Shown in pieces: positions 19,023-27,029 of a stretch of DNA of 38,094 nt. Made by a program: the position numbers and the translations under genes. Origin of the DNA: Flavobacterium sp. (GTDB lineage: Bacteria; Bacteroidota; Bacteroidia; Flavobacteriales; Flavobacteriaceae); assembly GCA_008501705.1 (NCBI GenBank), contig QQUG01000057.1:1-38094 (forward strand), in the 5' to 3' direction. Under the pieces are notes generated by a model, which had not been told where the DNA came from, ran no database searches, and saw nothing but the letters and a program-made list of their open reading frames with translations. Position 1 is the stretch's first letter. Every line of letters begins with the position of its first letter.

Positions 19023-20275
19023 TGTTACAAAAGAAACTAAATGCTTCTGCACTTCAATTTGCGATTTTGGTTTCCGTTATCGTCGCCATTCTTCTGGGCT
19101 CATTTCTTACACTCTCCTATACACACCAGTTTTTTAATACCCAATCCGGTTTTATGAAAACGGCGATTAAGGAAACCAAAATCGGATTTAATATAGGATT
19201 AAGTGCAGCTGAAGATATTGGTGATTCATTGGTCGTTCCATTTGAGAATGGAACGACAACGATAAAGAAAAAGTTTTGGGGAGCGTATGCACTAATAGAA
19301 TCTACAGGTGAGGTCAAGTCTAAATCATTTTCAAAAATAGGACTGGTTGGAAAGCGAACGGAATCACCGCCAATTTCCCTGTATGTTTCAAATAATGACG
19401 CTCCACTTACGGTGGTTGGCGATACCAAGATTCAAGGTGATGCTTATCTATCGGACAAGAGCATCAAACCAGGGAGGATAAATAACATTAATTATTCAGG
19501 AAGCCAGCTTGTCGAGGGACAAATTAAAAGAAGTTCCAGGTCCTTACCTCAAATCGATGATGGTTGGATTATATTCACACGCTCCTTATTAAATCCAGGA
19601 TACCTTTCGGGGCTGGAAGGTATAAGTCAAGGAGATCTTAATGCAAATTCATTTCTGCAACCAAGTAGGCTGGTATATAATCCAGGACCGATAACACTTT
19701 CGGGTAAATATATTGGTAATATCATTATTAAAAGCGAAACACAGATCATCGTGGAAAGGTTTGCTGAACTCACAGATATCCAAGTGGTCGCTCCCAAGAT
19801 AGTTGTTAAGTCCGGCTTTAAAGGTACCGTGCATTTTTTAGCAAGTGAACAAATAATCATCGAAGAAAATGTTGACCTCACTTACCCCTCTTCAGTGGTG
19901 GTTGAAGATTCAAATATCGATTTTAAAATACCTGTTCCAGAAGGAGAAGAACCTATTATATTATCAAAAAATTCCTTTATTCAGGGTAATATCATGTATT
20001 TTCCCAAACGAAATCTACAAGATCACACCAATACGAGTATTGTCATAGAAGAGAGTTCTATTGTTGAAGGCGATGTATATTGTATAGGTAATTTAGAGCT
20101 TGAGGGTGTTGTTAGGGGAACTGTATACACAGATCGGTTTGTAGTGGACGGATATGGTTCAAAATATATGAACTACATTCTAAACGGTAAGATCATGGCA
20201 AATGAAGTGCATCCCGGTTTTTGTGGCTTGCCTTTGAAAAACAAAACGAAAGGAGTTGTGAAATGGTTGTACTAA
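19022..20275 (+). CDS. Membrane-anchored beta-helix protein in the pseudopilin position
   Basis: This 417-aa protein has an N-terminal hydrophobic helix (ALQFAILVSVIVAILLGSFL) without a standard FTLxE cleavage motif. A short alpha/beta part follows, then from about residue 130 a repetitive parallel beta-helix pattern (GKYIGNIIIKSETQIIVE, VVAPKIVVKSGFKGTVHF, IVEGDVYCIGNLELEGVV) like bactofilin or polymer-forming folds. The gene sits where gspK or other minor pseudopilins usually lie, between the GspC-like gene and two pseudopilins. It may cap the pseudopilus or act as an inner-membrane assembly scaffold. I do not know a named family for this combination. Confidence 0.7.
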   Translation: MLQKKLNASALQFAILVSVIVAILLGSFLTLSYTHQFFNTQSGFMKTAIKETKIGFNIGLSAAEDIGDSLVVPFENGTTTIKKKFWGAYALIESTGEVKSKSFSKIGLVGKRTESPPISLYVSNNDAPLTVVGDTKIQGDAYLSDKSIKPGRINNINYSGSQLVEGQIKRSSRSLPQIDDGWIIFTRSLLNPGYLSGLEGISQGDLNANSFLQPSRLVYNPGPITLSGKYIGNIIIKSETQIIVERFAELTDIQVVAPKIVVKSGFKGTVHFLASEQIIIEENVDLTYPSSVVVEDSNIDFKIPVPEGEEPIILSKNSFIQGNIMYFPKRNLQDHTNTSIVIEESSIVEGDVYCIGNLELEGVVRGTVYTDRFVVDGYGSKYMNYILNGKIMANEVHPGFCGLPLKNKTKGVVKWLY

Positions 20276-20586
20276 AAAAACTTAAAGCTGCCACACTAGT
20301 TGAATCGTTGGTTGCCTCGGCGATCATACTCATCGTCTTTGTTATTGCCAGTCTCTCTCTGAATAACGTCTTTGCTGGTACAGTAAATAATGATGATTTC
20401 AAATTTAACAATCGTGTCAACGAGCTTGTCTATTTAGCTAAACACAACAAGATTTCCATTCCTTTTTACGAGGAAACAACCTTATGGGATGTGCAAATTC
20501 AACGCGTTAATGGCGATCTGAAATTTGAAGCCATAAGTAAAAACTCAAAATCGGAAGTAAACCTAATCCTTGATCTGGAAAATTAA
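20263..20586 (+). CDS. Minor pseudopilin (GspI-like)
   Basis: This 107-aa protein has a prepilin leader with AATLVESLVAS: cleavage after Ala gives TLVES, keeping Glu5, followed by a hydrophobic helix (IILIVFVIASLSL). I chose ATG at 20263 because AAGGAG lies 8 bp upstream, one of few strong ribosome sites here; a TTG 14 codons earlier would bury the leader. It overlaps the beta-helix gene by 13 bp and the next pseudopilin by 17 bp. The small globular part fits a GspI/GspH-type minor pseudopilin. Confidence 0.75.
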   Translation: MVVLKKLKAATLVESLVASAIILIVFVIASLSLNNVFAGTVNNDDFKFNNRVNELVYLAKHNKISIPFYEETTLWDVQIQRVNGDLKFEAISKNSKSEVNLILDLEN

Positions 20587-21061
20587 GAAAATACAAGCGT
20601 TCACCCTTTATGAGGTGCTAGTGGGATTGGCCATTGCAACCATAGTAGTTGGTCTCGCGTATTCTGTAATTAGCTTGTTTGGGCGAAACATCCAACTTAT
20701 TCAAACTAACTACTCTAATAACACGAGTATCCAACTTTTAGAGCAACAATTAGCAGTAGACCTCGAGCGATATAGAAATACAATAATTAATCAAGCATCG
20801 AATGAAGCATCCTTTAAAACAGCCATGGATTCGATATTATATTATTTGGATGGGAATATTATATTAAGAGGTCAAGATACCGTCTTCAATAGTAACTATA
20901 CTGTCTTTTACTATCTTAACGGAGAGCTGATTGCTGATGGTTACTTCGACGCCATCAAGATTGTTTACGGAGAGCGGCAGGATAACAAATACACCTTTCT
21001 AAGCAAGAAGAATGATGCGGCCATGCTCATAAATATTGAAAATGGGACTAAAAATTTCTAA
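20570..21061 (+). CDS. Minor pseudopilin (GspJ-like)
   Basis: This 163-aa protein has a short leader, the motif QAFTLYEVLVG (cleavage after Ala, Glu5 kept) and a hydrophobic helix (LAIATIVVGLAYSVISLF). The globular part is larger than in the preceding pseudopilin, as is usual for GspJ. No ATG is available between the in-frame stop at 20564 and the leader, so the start is probably TTG at 20570 (an ATT four codons on is less likely). Together with the 17-bp overlap, this suggests low expression by translational coupling, which fits a tip subunit needed in few copies. Confidence 0.75.
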   Translation: MIWKIKKIQAFTLYEVLVGLAIATIVVGLAYSVISLFGRNIQLIQTNYSNNTSIQLLEQQLAVDLERYRNTIINQASNEASFKTAMDSILYYLDGNIILRGQDTVFNSNYTVFYYLNGELIADGYFDAIKIVYGERQDNKYTFLSKKNDAAMLINIENGTKNF

Positions 21062-22172
21062 TACCTCTGGCACAACGACCGTCAAGTCAAAAAGCAACGG
21101 TGATTCTATATTTAACCGGGAGATCAATCTATTCGGTTCCAGGTTCTCGAATAAGTCCAAAGAAGAGTTTTATGGTGAATTGAGTATCCTTTTACATTCA
21201 GGAGTGAACTTAAAAACAGCCCTGGATTTAATATCGGGTATGCAGAAAAAGAAAAAAGACCAGAAATTGGTCGAGCGTATTGCCCATGACATTGTTGATG
21301 GAAAGTCTCTATTTGAAGCTCTTAAGAGCAACGATCACTTCACTTCATACGAATATCAGGCAATTAAAATCGGAGAACGAACGGGACAACTTGCAAAAAT
21401 CACCGAAGATCTTCGAGAGTTCTTTGCACGAAAAAATGAGTTGAAACGACAGTTAATATCCTCTCTGTCCTACCCCATTATAGTACTATTCACCGCGATT
21501 CTTGTGGTATTCTTTATGCTTCGATATGTCGTTCCGATGTTTGAAGATATTTTCAAACAAAATCGCATTGAATTACCTTGGTTAACCAGGCAGATTGTTA
21601 AGCTATCCAAATTAGCAGACGGAAATGGCTTAGTCATTCTAATGATTTTATTATTAATGATTGCGGGCTTTAAGTGGCTCTCAAAAACAAATTGGTATCA
21701 TAGGATAATTGGTAAGATTCAACTGAAAATACCGGTACTTGGACAATATCTGAAGAAAGTATATCTCATTCAATTTACCCAGGCTATGGCACTACTTACT
21801 AATGCCAGGATTCCTGTTGTAAATGGTATTGGGCTAACTCGAGAAATGATTCATTTCTACCCCCTGGAAAGCTCCCTCAAAGTGATCGAACATGACATTA
21901 TCCAGGGTGAGAAACTAAATGATGTATTCGCAAAGCATTCATTATTTGACAAGAAAATGATTGCTCTCCTCAAGGTGGCAGAAGAAACCAACCAAACCGA
22001 ATTTATATTTCAAAAATTGTATGATCAGTACTCATCCGAGTTAAAGTATAAAGGTCAGATAATTACAAACGTTTTCAATTTTCTGTTGACCCTAGTAGTT
22101 GGGATTATAGTAGGAGTGATTTTAGTGGCAATGTATATGCCAATGTTTAAGTTGAGTAGTTTGATTGGGTAA
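21042..22172 (+). CDS. gspF: GspF/PilC-type inner-membrane platform protein
   Basis: This 376-aa protein has a roughly 45-residue leader followed by two GspF domains (about 50-170 and 240-365). The first has the typical FYGELSILLHSGVNLKTALD and SLFEALK pattern, the second FTQAMALLTNARIPVVNGI. Hydrophobic segments lie near 140-163, 203-222 and 342-368. GspF forms the inner-membrane base that contacts the GspE ATPase. ATG at 21042 overlaps the upstream pseudopilin; a TTG two codons earlier is the alternative. It is the last gene of the plus operon. GspL and GspM homologues are not visible in this window. Confidence 0.92.
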   Translation: MGLKISNTSGTTTVKSKSNGDSIFNREINLFGSRFSNKSKEEFYGELSILLHSGVNLKTALDLISGMQKKKKDQKLVERIAHDIVDGKSLFEALKSNDHFTSYEYQAIKIGERTGQLAKITEDLREFFARKNELKRQLISSLSYPIIVLFTAILVVFFMLRYVVPMFEDIFKQNRIELPWLTRQIVKLSKLADGNGLVILMILLLMIAGFKWLSKTNWYHRIIGKIQLKIPVLGQYLKKVYLIQFTQAMALLTNARIPVVNGIGLTREMIHFYPLESSLKVIEHDIIQGEKLNDVFAKHSLFDKKMIALLKVAEETNQTEFIFQKLYDQYSSELKYKGQIITNVFNFLLTLVVGIIVGVILVAMYMPMFKLSSLIG

Positions 22173-22258
22173 AATACTTTTTGGTTTTAACAATGCCATC
22201 TAGTTCTCAATTGCGGCCATCATCTTTCGATACCATCTAATCATGTCACCTACAGTAA

Positions 22259-22326
22259 ATAGCGAATAGTTCGCTATCAGGTGTATAAGGTAAATTTAAA
22301 TTTACACAGAAGGATGCGATACACCT
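22259..22326. repeat. Nested palindromes at the core/island junction
   Basis: Three dyads lie in the 192-bp gap after gspF. ATAGCGAA/TTCGCTAT has a 3-bp loop (22259-22277). AGGTGTAT/ATACACCT (22279-22286 and 22319-22326) encloses a perfect 16-bp palindrome, GTAAATTTAAATTTAC (22290-22305). The gap separates the secretion locus from mobile-element genes, so the dyads could mark an element end, a recombinase site or nested terminators. Confidence 0.5.
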
Positions 22327-22336
22327 TACCTATTGA

Positions 22337-22361
22337 AAACAGCACCTGTACGATGCTGTTT
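22337..22361. terminator. Bidirectional terminator between gspF and radC
   Basis: AAACAGCA pairs with TGCTGTTT across a 9-base loop. The right arm runs into TTTCTATT on the plus strand and the left arm into TTTTCAAT on the minus strand. It lies between convergent operons, 3 bp past the radC stop. Confidence 0.6.
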
Positions 22362-22364
22362 CTA

Positions 22365-22829
22365 TTATAACAAACCTTCATCTGCTAAACTCAAGTATCC
22401 TTCGCTGGTAATAATTAGATGATCTAGAAGCGTGATTGACATAAACTCGGCTGCTTGTTTTACATTGCTTGTTAGCTTCAGATCACTTTCTGAAGGTTTC
22501 AAAGAACCACTAGGATGATTATGGACCAGTATGATACTACTGGCATGTGCTATAATTGCTAGCTGGAATACCGTTTGTACTGGTACCACAACACCTTTGA
22601 TACCGCCCGCACCTAAGTTAGATGCCGCGAGGACATGGTTGCTATTACTCATTAGTAATACCCAGCAGCTCTCGCAGTGATCCATAGTGTCCAAATCCAT
22701 GATCTTTCTCATCAGGGTATCAACATCCTGTGAATTCGTTATTTTCGGTGTATCTTTTAAAAGCGGTCGTTTATACACGATTCCCACTTCGTGCATACAT
22801 TTTTCGTCCGGGACTAATTTACTTTTCAT
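22365..22829 (-). CDS. radC: Short RadC-type JAB-domain protein
   Basis: This 154-aa protein consists of the JAB/MPN+ metalloprotease-like domain only. Zinc-ligand motif HNHPSG is followed ten residues later by the acidic ligand (SESDLKLT), and a Glu-containing N-terminal strand is present. The helix-hairpin-helix region of chromosomal RadC is missing. Such short RadC proteins are common on Bacteroidota conjugative elements and prophages, where an anti-restriction or DNA-processing role has been proposed but not proved. It lies 62 bp downstream of the HerA/TrwB-like ATPase gene and probably shares its transcript. Confidence 0.88.
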   Translation of the reverse strand: MKSKLVPDEKCMHEVGIVYKRPLLKDTPKITNSQDVDTLMRKIMDLDTMDHCESCWVLLMSNSNHVLAASNLGAGGIKGVVVPVQTVFQLAIIAHASSIILVHNHPSGSLKPSESDLKLTSNVKQAAEFMSITLLDHLIITSEGYLSLADEGLL

Positions 22830-22891
22830 ATCTATTTAATTTTTAAGTTCTCCCATAGTATCATTCAATGGGAAAATGAAGTATAGAGTCC

Positions 22892-24100
22892 TTACGGCGG
22901 CAGGTCTTCGTAACGAAGTGTAACGGCGGAGAAGACTCGACTTGGAGTTCCATCGATCATGAGACGCAGATAAATATGGAAGCGCGGTAAAAGAACATAG
23001 TCTCCCGGTTCTAGATTGTTGTGTTCTTTGTGTAACTCAGAATGTAAAAATCGGGCCGAATCATGGGAAACCCTGAACGAGATTATGGTCCCCACATTTC
23101 CAAAAATAGCATCCCTCACCTGTGGGTCCACCTGGTTGACATACTGTAAACTCAAAAACAAAGAAAGTCCCATTTTTCTGAGCTCCTCTAGCATACTTGC
23201 CAGCGATAGGTTGTTTGCAAAGTTGTGTGCCTCATCCAGATACACGAAGTGTTTCTTCCGTTTTTCAATTGGTGTATCGATACGACTAAAGGCGGCTGAC
23301 ATAATGGACGTCAACAGCAGTGAGCCGATTAATCTGGTTCCAGCAATACCAAGCTCACCTTTACTCAAATTGACCAGTAAAATCTTCTGGTGGTCCTGAA
23401 TTTCTCGAAGCGAAATATTGTTCTGCGCATTATCCACCAACACTCTTCTAAGTGCCGGAAGTGAGAGGAAGCCTTGAAGTTTATTGTAAACAGGTATCAG
23501 ATCAAACTTTGGCGAGTAGTTGGGAAACTCCTTTTCCCAGAATTCTCGGACATCGTCGCTTACCACCTGTTTGATACACCTCCTGCGAAATTCCTTTTCC
23601 CGGAACAATCGTAATACATCGCGTAGTGTCGTTTGCTCTTTTTGATCTAATAGCAAGAGGAGACAGTTCAACAGTATATGAGATAGCTTGGGACCCCACG
23701 ACTTACTATCATTCAGCCGTTCGAAGATTTCGAGAATTGAGGTGGCCACAAGGCCACGCTTTTCGTAGGAGACCTTGCGAAGCGGATTATAGCCGATTGT
23801 GTTATTGGCATTAGGGATATCGAGGTATACCAGGTCATTTATTCGGTGTTCTGGCACATTGGCAAATACACTTTTTATCAGATCGCCGTGTACGTCAAAA
23901 ATCGTCATTCCTGCCCCTCGATCCATGTCAGTGCGAATGAAGGTCTCCATGGTCGTTGTCTTACCCGTATTCGTCTTTCCAAACAAGGCTACATGGAAGT
24001 CACGGTCGCCATTGTCATTTCGTATTCCAAAGAGCTGGTTTCGGTTCCTGAAATTAGTTCTAGCGAAGTAGGTAATATTTTTATCCTTCTTTCTGTGCAC
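22892..24100 (-). CDS. HerA/TrwB-like DNA-translocating ATPase (type IV coupling-protein family)
   Basis: This 402-aa RecA-fold motor has Walker A GKTNTGKTT at 41-49, Walker B FVYLDE at 285-290 with AHNF, and a conserved IFDVHGDL block at 67-74. The pattern YFARTNFRNR...FGIRND before Walker A is typical of mobile-element type IV secretion DNA-binding ATPases. No transmembrane helix is seen. The start appears to be GTG at 24100. The conserved-looking frame extends about 14 codons upstream without ATG before a stop, so the true start may be non-canonical or the N-terminus trimmed. It is distinct from the second coupling ATPase at 36266. DNA transfer or element maintenance is inferred. Confidence 0.8.
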   Translation of the reverse strand: MHRKKDKNITYFARTNFRNRNQLFGIRNDNGDRDFHVALFGKTNTGKTTTMETFIRTDMDRGAGMTIFDVHGDLIKSVFANVPEHRINDLVYLDIPNANNTIGYNPLRKVSYEKRGLVATSILEIFERLNDSKSWGPKLSHILLNCLLLLLDQKEQTTLRDVLRLFREKEFRRRCIKQVVSDDVREFWEKEFPNYSPKFDLIPVYNKLQGFLSLPALRRVLVDNAQNNISLREIQDHQKILLVNLSKGELGIAGTRLIGSLLLTSIMSAAFSRIDTPIEKRKKHFVYLDEAHNFANNLSLASMLEELRKMGLSLFLSLQYVNQVDPQVRDAIFGNVGTIISFRVSHDSARFLHSELHKEHNNLEPGDYVLLPRFHIYLRLMIDGTPSRVFSAVTLRYEDLPP

Positions 24101-24181
24101 CTCTTTAGAATAAATTCCAATCGTCTTGAAGGATAGAGTTCAGGTAGGGATTTGATATACTATGAATAGAGCTAATCCAGT

Positions 24182-24255
24182 ATGACTTGTCAGTATTGGA
24201 CGCAGAAATTGTGGAATCCCTCAAATTTTTAACGATAATTCTGCCAATACGTCAT
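24182..24255. repeat. Interrupted inverted repeat in the divergent gap before CBASS
   Basis: The left arm holds ATGAC, GTATTGG and CAGAA (24182-24207) and the right arm TTCTG, CCAATAC and GTCAT (24239-24255), 17 bp matching with insertions in the left arm. The rest of the 245-bp gap shows no gene. The arms lie 91-164 bp before the cap5 ATG, so this could be an operator for either divergent unit. Confidence 0.5.
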
Positions 24256-24345
24256 GCCATATGCGTTGATTACTAACAATTCATCAATGTTATAAACAAA
24301 ACAGATACTGGATACATATTTGCTCATATTTCGCAAATTTCAATT

Positions 24346-25482
24346 ATGTCCGTTACGTATATAAAAGATCAAACAAAATATCTGCTGTGGGGAAAGGCTG
24401 CTGGAAGATGTCAGTATGCCGGATGTAATCGAAGGATCGACCTAAATTCAGTAACCAAAGCTGAATTTAACACTGCCTACATAGCACATATTGTGGCAGT
24501 CAGTCCGAATGGCCCGAGAGGCGACGAAGTACTTTCAGACAAACTCAAAGATGATATTAGTAACCTTATGCTGTTATGCGATCAGTGCCATCGTTTAATT
24601 GATAAGGCGGAGGTTGAGCGACACACAGTAGAAGTTCTTCAAAGAATGAAAAAGGATCATGAGGATAGGGTTGAGCGAGTAACAGGAATAAACAGGGAGT
24701 ATGAAGCACATGTGATACTCTATGGTGCGAACATCGGAAACCACGATTCACCACTACGGCCTAAAATAGCGCAAGAAGCCATGTTACCCGAGTTTTATCC
24801 ATCGACTGTTGGCCCTTTGGAACTGGGCCTAGGAAATAGCTCATTCCACGATCATCAGGACGAGTATTGGGCCTTTGAAGATCGACAACTTATTGAGAAA
24901 TTCCATCAAAAGATAACACCGCTGAAGGAATCCCACCCGTTACAGAACTTTTGTGTGTTTGGCCTAGCACCCCAACCCCTATTAATAAGATTTGGAACAC
25001 TACTATATGACCTTGCCAAAGTAGAAGTTTTCAATAATCAAAAGGAGCCCAAAACATGGAAATGGCCAACCGGTGACGGACCAATGGACTTCTTCAAATT
25101 GGAAAAACCGAGTCAACTAAAGAGCAACATAGCTCTGGTATTCTCATTAAGCGCGACAATCAATGATGAACGTATCCACAAAGCCTTGGGCCATGAGTGC
25201 TCTATTTGGAAAGTCACTATTGACAATCCCAACAATGATTTTCTAAAATTCCGAAATCATCTCTCGCAGTTTCGCACAATATGCAGAAAGGTCCTTAACG
25301 AGATTAAATCTGCTCACGGTGAAGAGGCTGTGATCAACGTATTCCCCACAATGCTGCCTAGCACGGCTATTGAATTTGGCCGGGTATGGTATCCGAAGTC
25401 TGATCTGCCACTGGTGATCTATGATCAAAATAGGACACGCGGTGGATTTATTAGAACAATTGAAATTGGAAATAAAAGATAA
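24346..25482 (+). CDS. cap5: Cap5-type CBASS effector: HNH nuclease with SAVED sensor
   Basis: This 378-aa protein has an N-terminal HNH domain with zinc cysteines C22, C27, C78 and C81, catalytic-type H48 (IAHIVA), N73 (ISNLMLLC) and H82 (CHRLID). A C-terminal SAVED domain (about 165-378) carries the conserved end INVFPTMLPSTAIEFGRVW, then KSDLPLVIYDQN. In CBASS, binding of a cyclic nucleotide by SAVED drives oligomerisation and degradation of double-stranded DNA, killing the infected cell. The CD-NTase gene starts 5 bp downstream, giving a compact effector-first operon. All catalytic residues seem intact. No ubiquitin-like Cap2/Cap3 genes are present. Confidence 0.93.
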   Translation: MSVTYIKDQTKYLLWGKAAGRCQYAGCNRRIDLNSVTKAEFNTAYIAHIVAVSPNGPRGDEVLSDKLKDDISNLMLLCDQCHRLIDKAEVERHTVEVLQRMKKDHEDRVERVTGINREYEAHVILYGANIGNHDSPLRPKIAQEAMLPEFYPSTVGPLELGLGNSSFHDHQDEYWAFEDRQLIEKFHQKITPLKESHPLQNFCVFGLAPQPLLIRFGTLLYDLAKVEVFNNQKEPKTWKWPTGDGPMDFFKLEKPSQLKSNIALVFSLSATINDERIHKALGHECSIWKVTIDNPNNDFLKFRNHLSQFRTICRKVLNEIKSAHGEEAVINVFPTMLPSTAIEFGRVWYPKSDLPLVIYDQNRTRGGFIRTIEIGNKR

Positions 25483-25487
25483 GAAGT

Positions 25488-27029
25488 ATGAATATTCAAA
25501 CCATTAACAAAACCAAGCTGAGTGAAATTCTAAAGAAAGTCGCCGAAGCACTTGATATCACGGACAAGCAATATGAAGAAGCGGAAAAACACTATAAGGC
25601 AGTTGCAAATTTCCTCGCCAATTGTCCGAGAATAGCACCCTTTTCTCCCGATATGTACCCTCAAGGTTCTTTTCGCTTAGGAACGGTTGTGCGACCCCTG
25701 TTAGAAGATGATGAATACGATATTGATCTGGTTTGTCAACTCTCCGCCTCACATAATGAGTTTACCCAATATGGTCTTAAAAATCTTATAGGAGAGCGGC
25801 TAAAAGAGCCTATGTATCGTGACAAATTACAACCTGAGAACCGCCGTAGTTGGACCTTGAAGTATGCTGAAGAAACCAAATTTCACCTGGATATCCTACC
25901 GGCTATCCCAGACACGGACTCCATATCATACCTGAGAGGGCTAGAGAGTTATCGAAGTTTCTCTGATACTGCTATCAGTATTACCGACAATAAAAGAAAA
26001 GACTACTACAACTATTCCAGAGACTGGCCTAAAAGCAACCCAATTGCGTATGCCGAGTGGTTTAAAGATCAAATGAAATTCGTCTTAACCGATAGTCTTC
26101 GAACCTACGCTGGGCTCAAAGGCGTGAGTATAGACGAGGTGCCACAACACAAAGTGAAGACCCCTCTTCAGCGGGCCATTCAAATCTTAAAACGGCATCG
26201 TGACCTACTTTTCGGGAAAGACGAAGACAAACCAATTTCGATTATCATTACTACTTTGAGCGCCAGGGCATATGGGAATCAGGGCAATGTGTACGATGCC
26301 TTGCTCAGTATCCTTCGAGATATGGACACGTATATTACACAGGACACCGAGGGTAATGATGAAGTTGTGAACCCCGTTGATCCAAGGGAGAACTTTGCCG
26401 ATAAATGGATTCAGTATCCGAAGCGCCGAGCGAACTTCTACTCATGGCTCGAGCGTGCTCGCATGGATTTTGAAACCTTGCTAGATATTAGCAGCTATCA
26501 GGAACTCAAAGGAAACCTTCAGAAGTCACTGGGAGAATCCGTGGTTAACAAAGGATTCCAACAAGCAACGCTACTTCCCGTAGCGATATCGGGCATTCCG
26601 GTTGTCCGAAACCCACAGGCTATAGATTATAGCCCGCATGAAGAATTCATTGAGGAACGATTCCCAGTCAATATTCAATATAAACTAAAGATAAACTGTC
26701 GTGTTCAGCAGGACGGATTTCGAGAAAGGCTACTCAGAGATCTATTGAAGGAGGTATACATTTTAAGAAGAAACCACAGCCTTACCTTTTATATCGAAAG
26801 AAATGACGTACCCGGTCCTTACAAGGTTTTCTGGAAAGTTAGAAACAGGGGTGTAAAGGCCAAGCTTCATGGCGTTCGCGGACAAATTGTACCGGACGCA
26901 GGAAATGAAACTAAAGTTGAACGTTCTAGCTTCTACGGTCCTCACTTCGTGGAATGCTATATCGTTAAAAATGATGTCTGCGTCGCTCGTGCCAGGATGG
27001 ACGTTCCAATTTCCGGAATTCTGAACTAA
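25488..27029 (+). CDS. CD-NTase (CBASS nucleotide cyclase) with fused AGS-C sensor domain
   Basis: This 513-aa protein has a nucleotidyltransferase core with GSFRLGT at 60-66, metal-binding D78 and D80 (EYDIDLVCQ) and third Asp D135 (FHLDILPA), all intact. From about 395 to the end it carries the pattern of the adenylyl/guanylyl and SMODS C-terminal sensor: INCRVQQDGFRERLLRDL, PGPYKVFWKVRNRG, FYGPHFVECYIVKNDVCVAR. It would make a cyclic dinucleotide when triggered by phage and activate the Cap5 nuclease next door. Cap5 partners known from other bacteria belong to clades such as CdnD and CdnG, and I cannot fix the clade or product by eye. The stop overlaps the convergent integrase by 4 bp, which suggests an insertion boundary. 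Confidence 0.92.
   Translation: MNIQTINKTKLSEILKKVAEALDITDKQYEEAEKHYKAVANFLANCPRIAPFSPDMYPQGSFRLGTVVRPLLEDDEYDIDLVCQLSASHNEFTQYGLKNLIGERLKEPMYRDKLQPENRRSWTLKYAEETKFHLDILPAIPDTDSISYLRGLESYRSFSDTAISITDNKRKDYYNYSRDWPKSNPIAYAEWFKDQMKFVLTDSLRTYAGLKGVSIDEVPQHKVKTPLQRAIQILKRHRDLLFGKDEDKPISIIITTLSARAYGNQGNVYDALLSILRDMDTYITQDTEGNDEVVNPVDPRENFADKWIQYPKRRANFYSWLERARMDFETLLDISSYQELKGNLQKSLGESVVNKGFQQATLLPVAISGIPVVRNPQAIDYSPHEEFIEERFPVNIQYKLKINCRVQQDGFRERLLRDLLKEVYILRRNHSLTFYIERNDVPGPYKVFWKVRNRGVKAKLHGVRGQIVPDAGNETKVERSSFYGPHFVECYIVKNDVCVARARMDVPISGILN

Noticed and set aside
22180-22360. Copy of the tRNA-Ile 3' end as a second attachment site
   Set aside because: I looked for the T-arm and acceptor sequence near the junction and did not find it; a computed search over the flanks would be decisive.
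23016-24136. Several plus-strand frames of 60-127 codons
   Set aside because: They are antisense to the HerA/TrwB-like ATPase gene, whose Walker motifs prove the coding strand.
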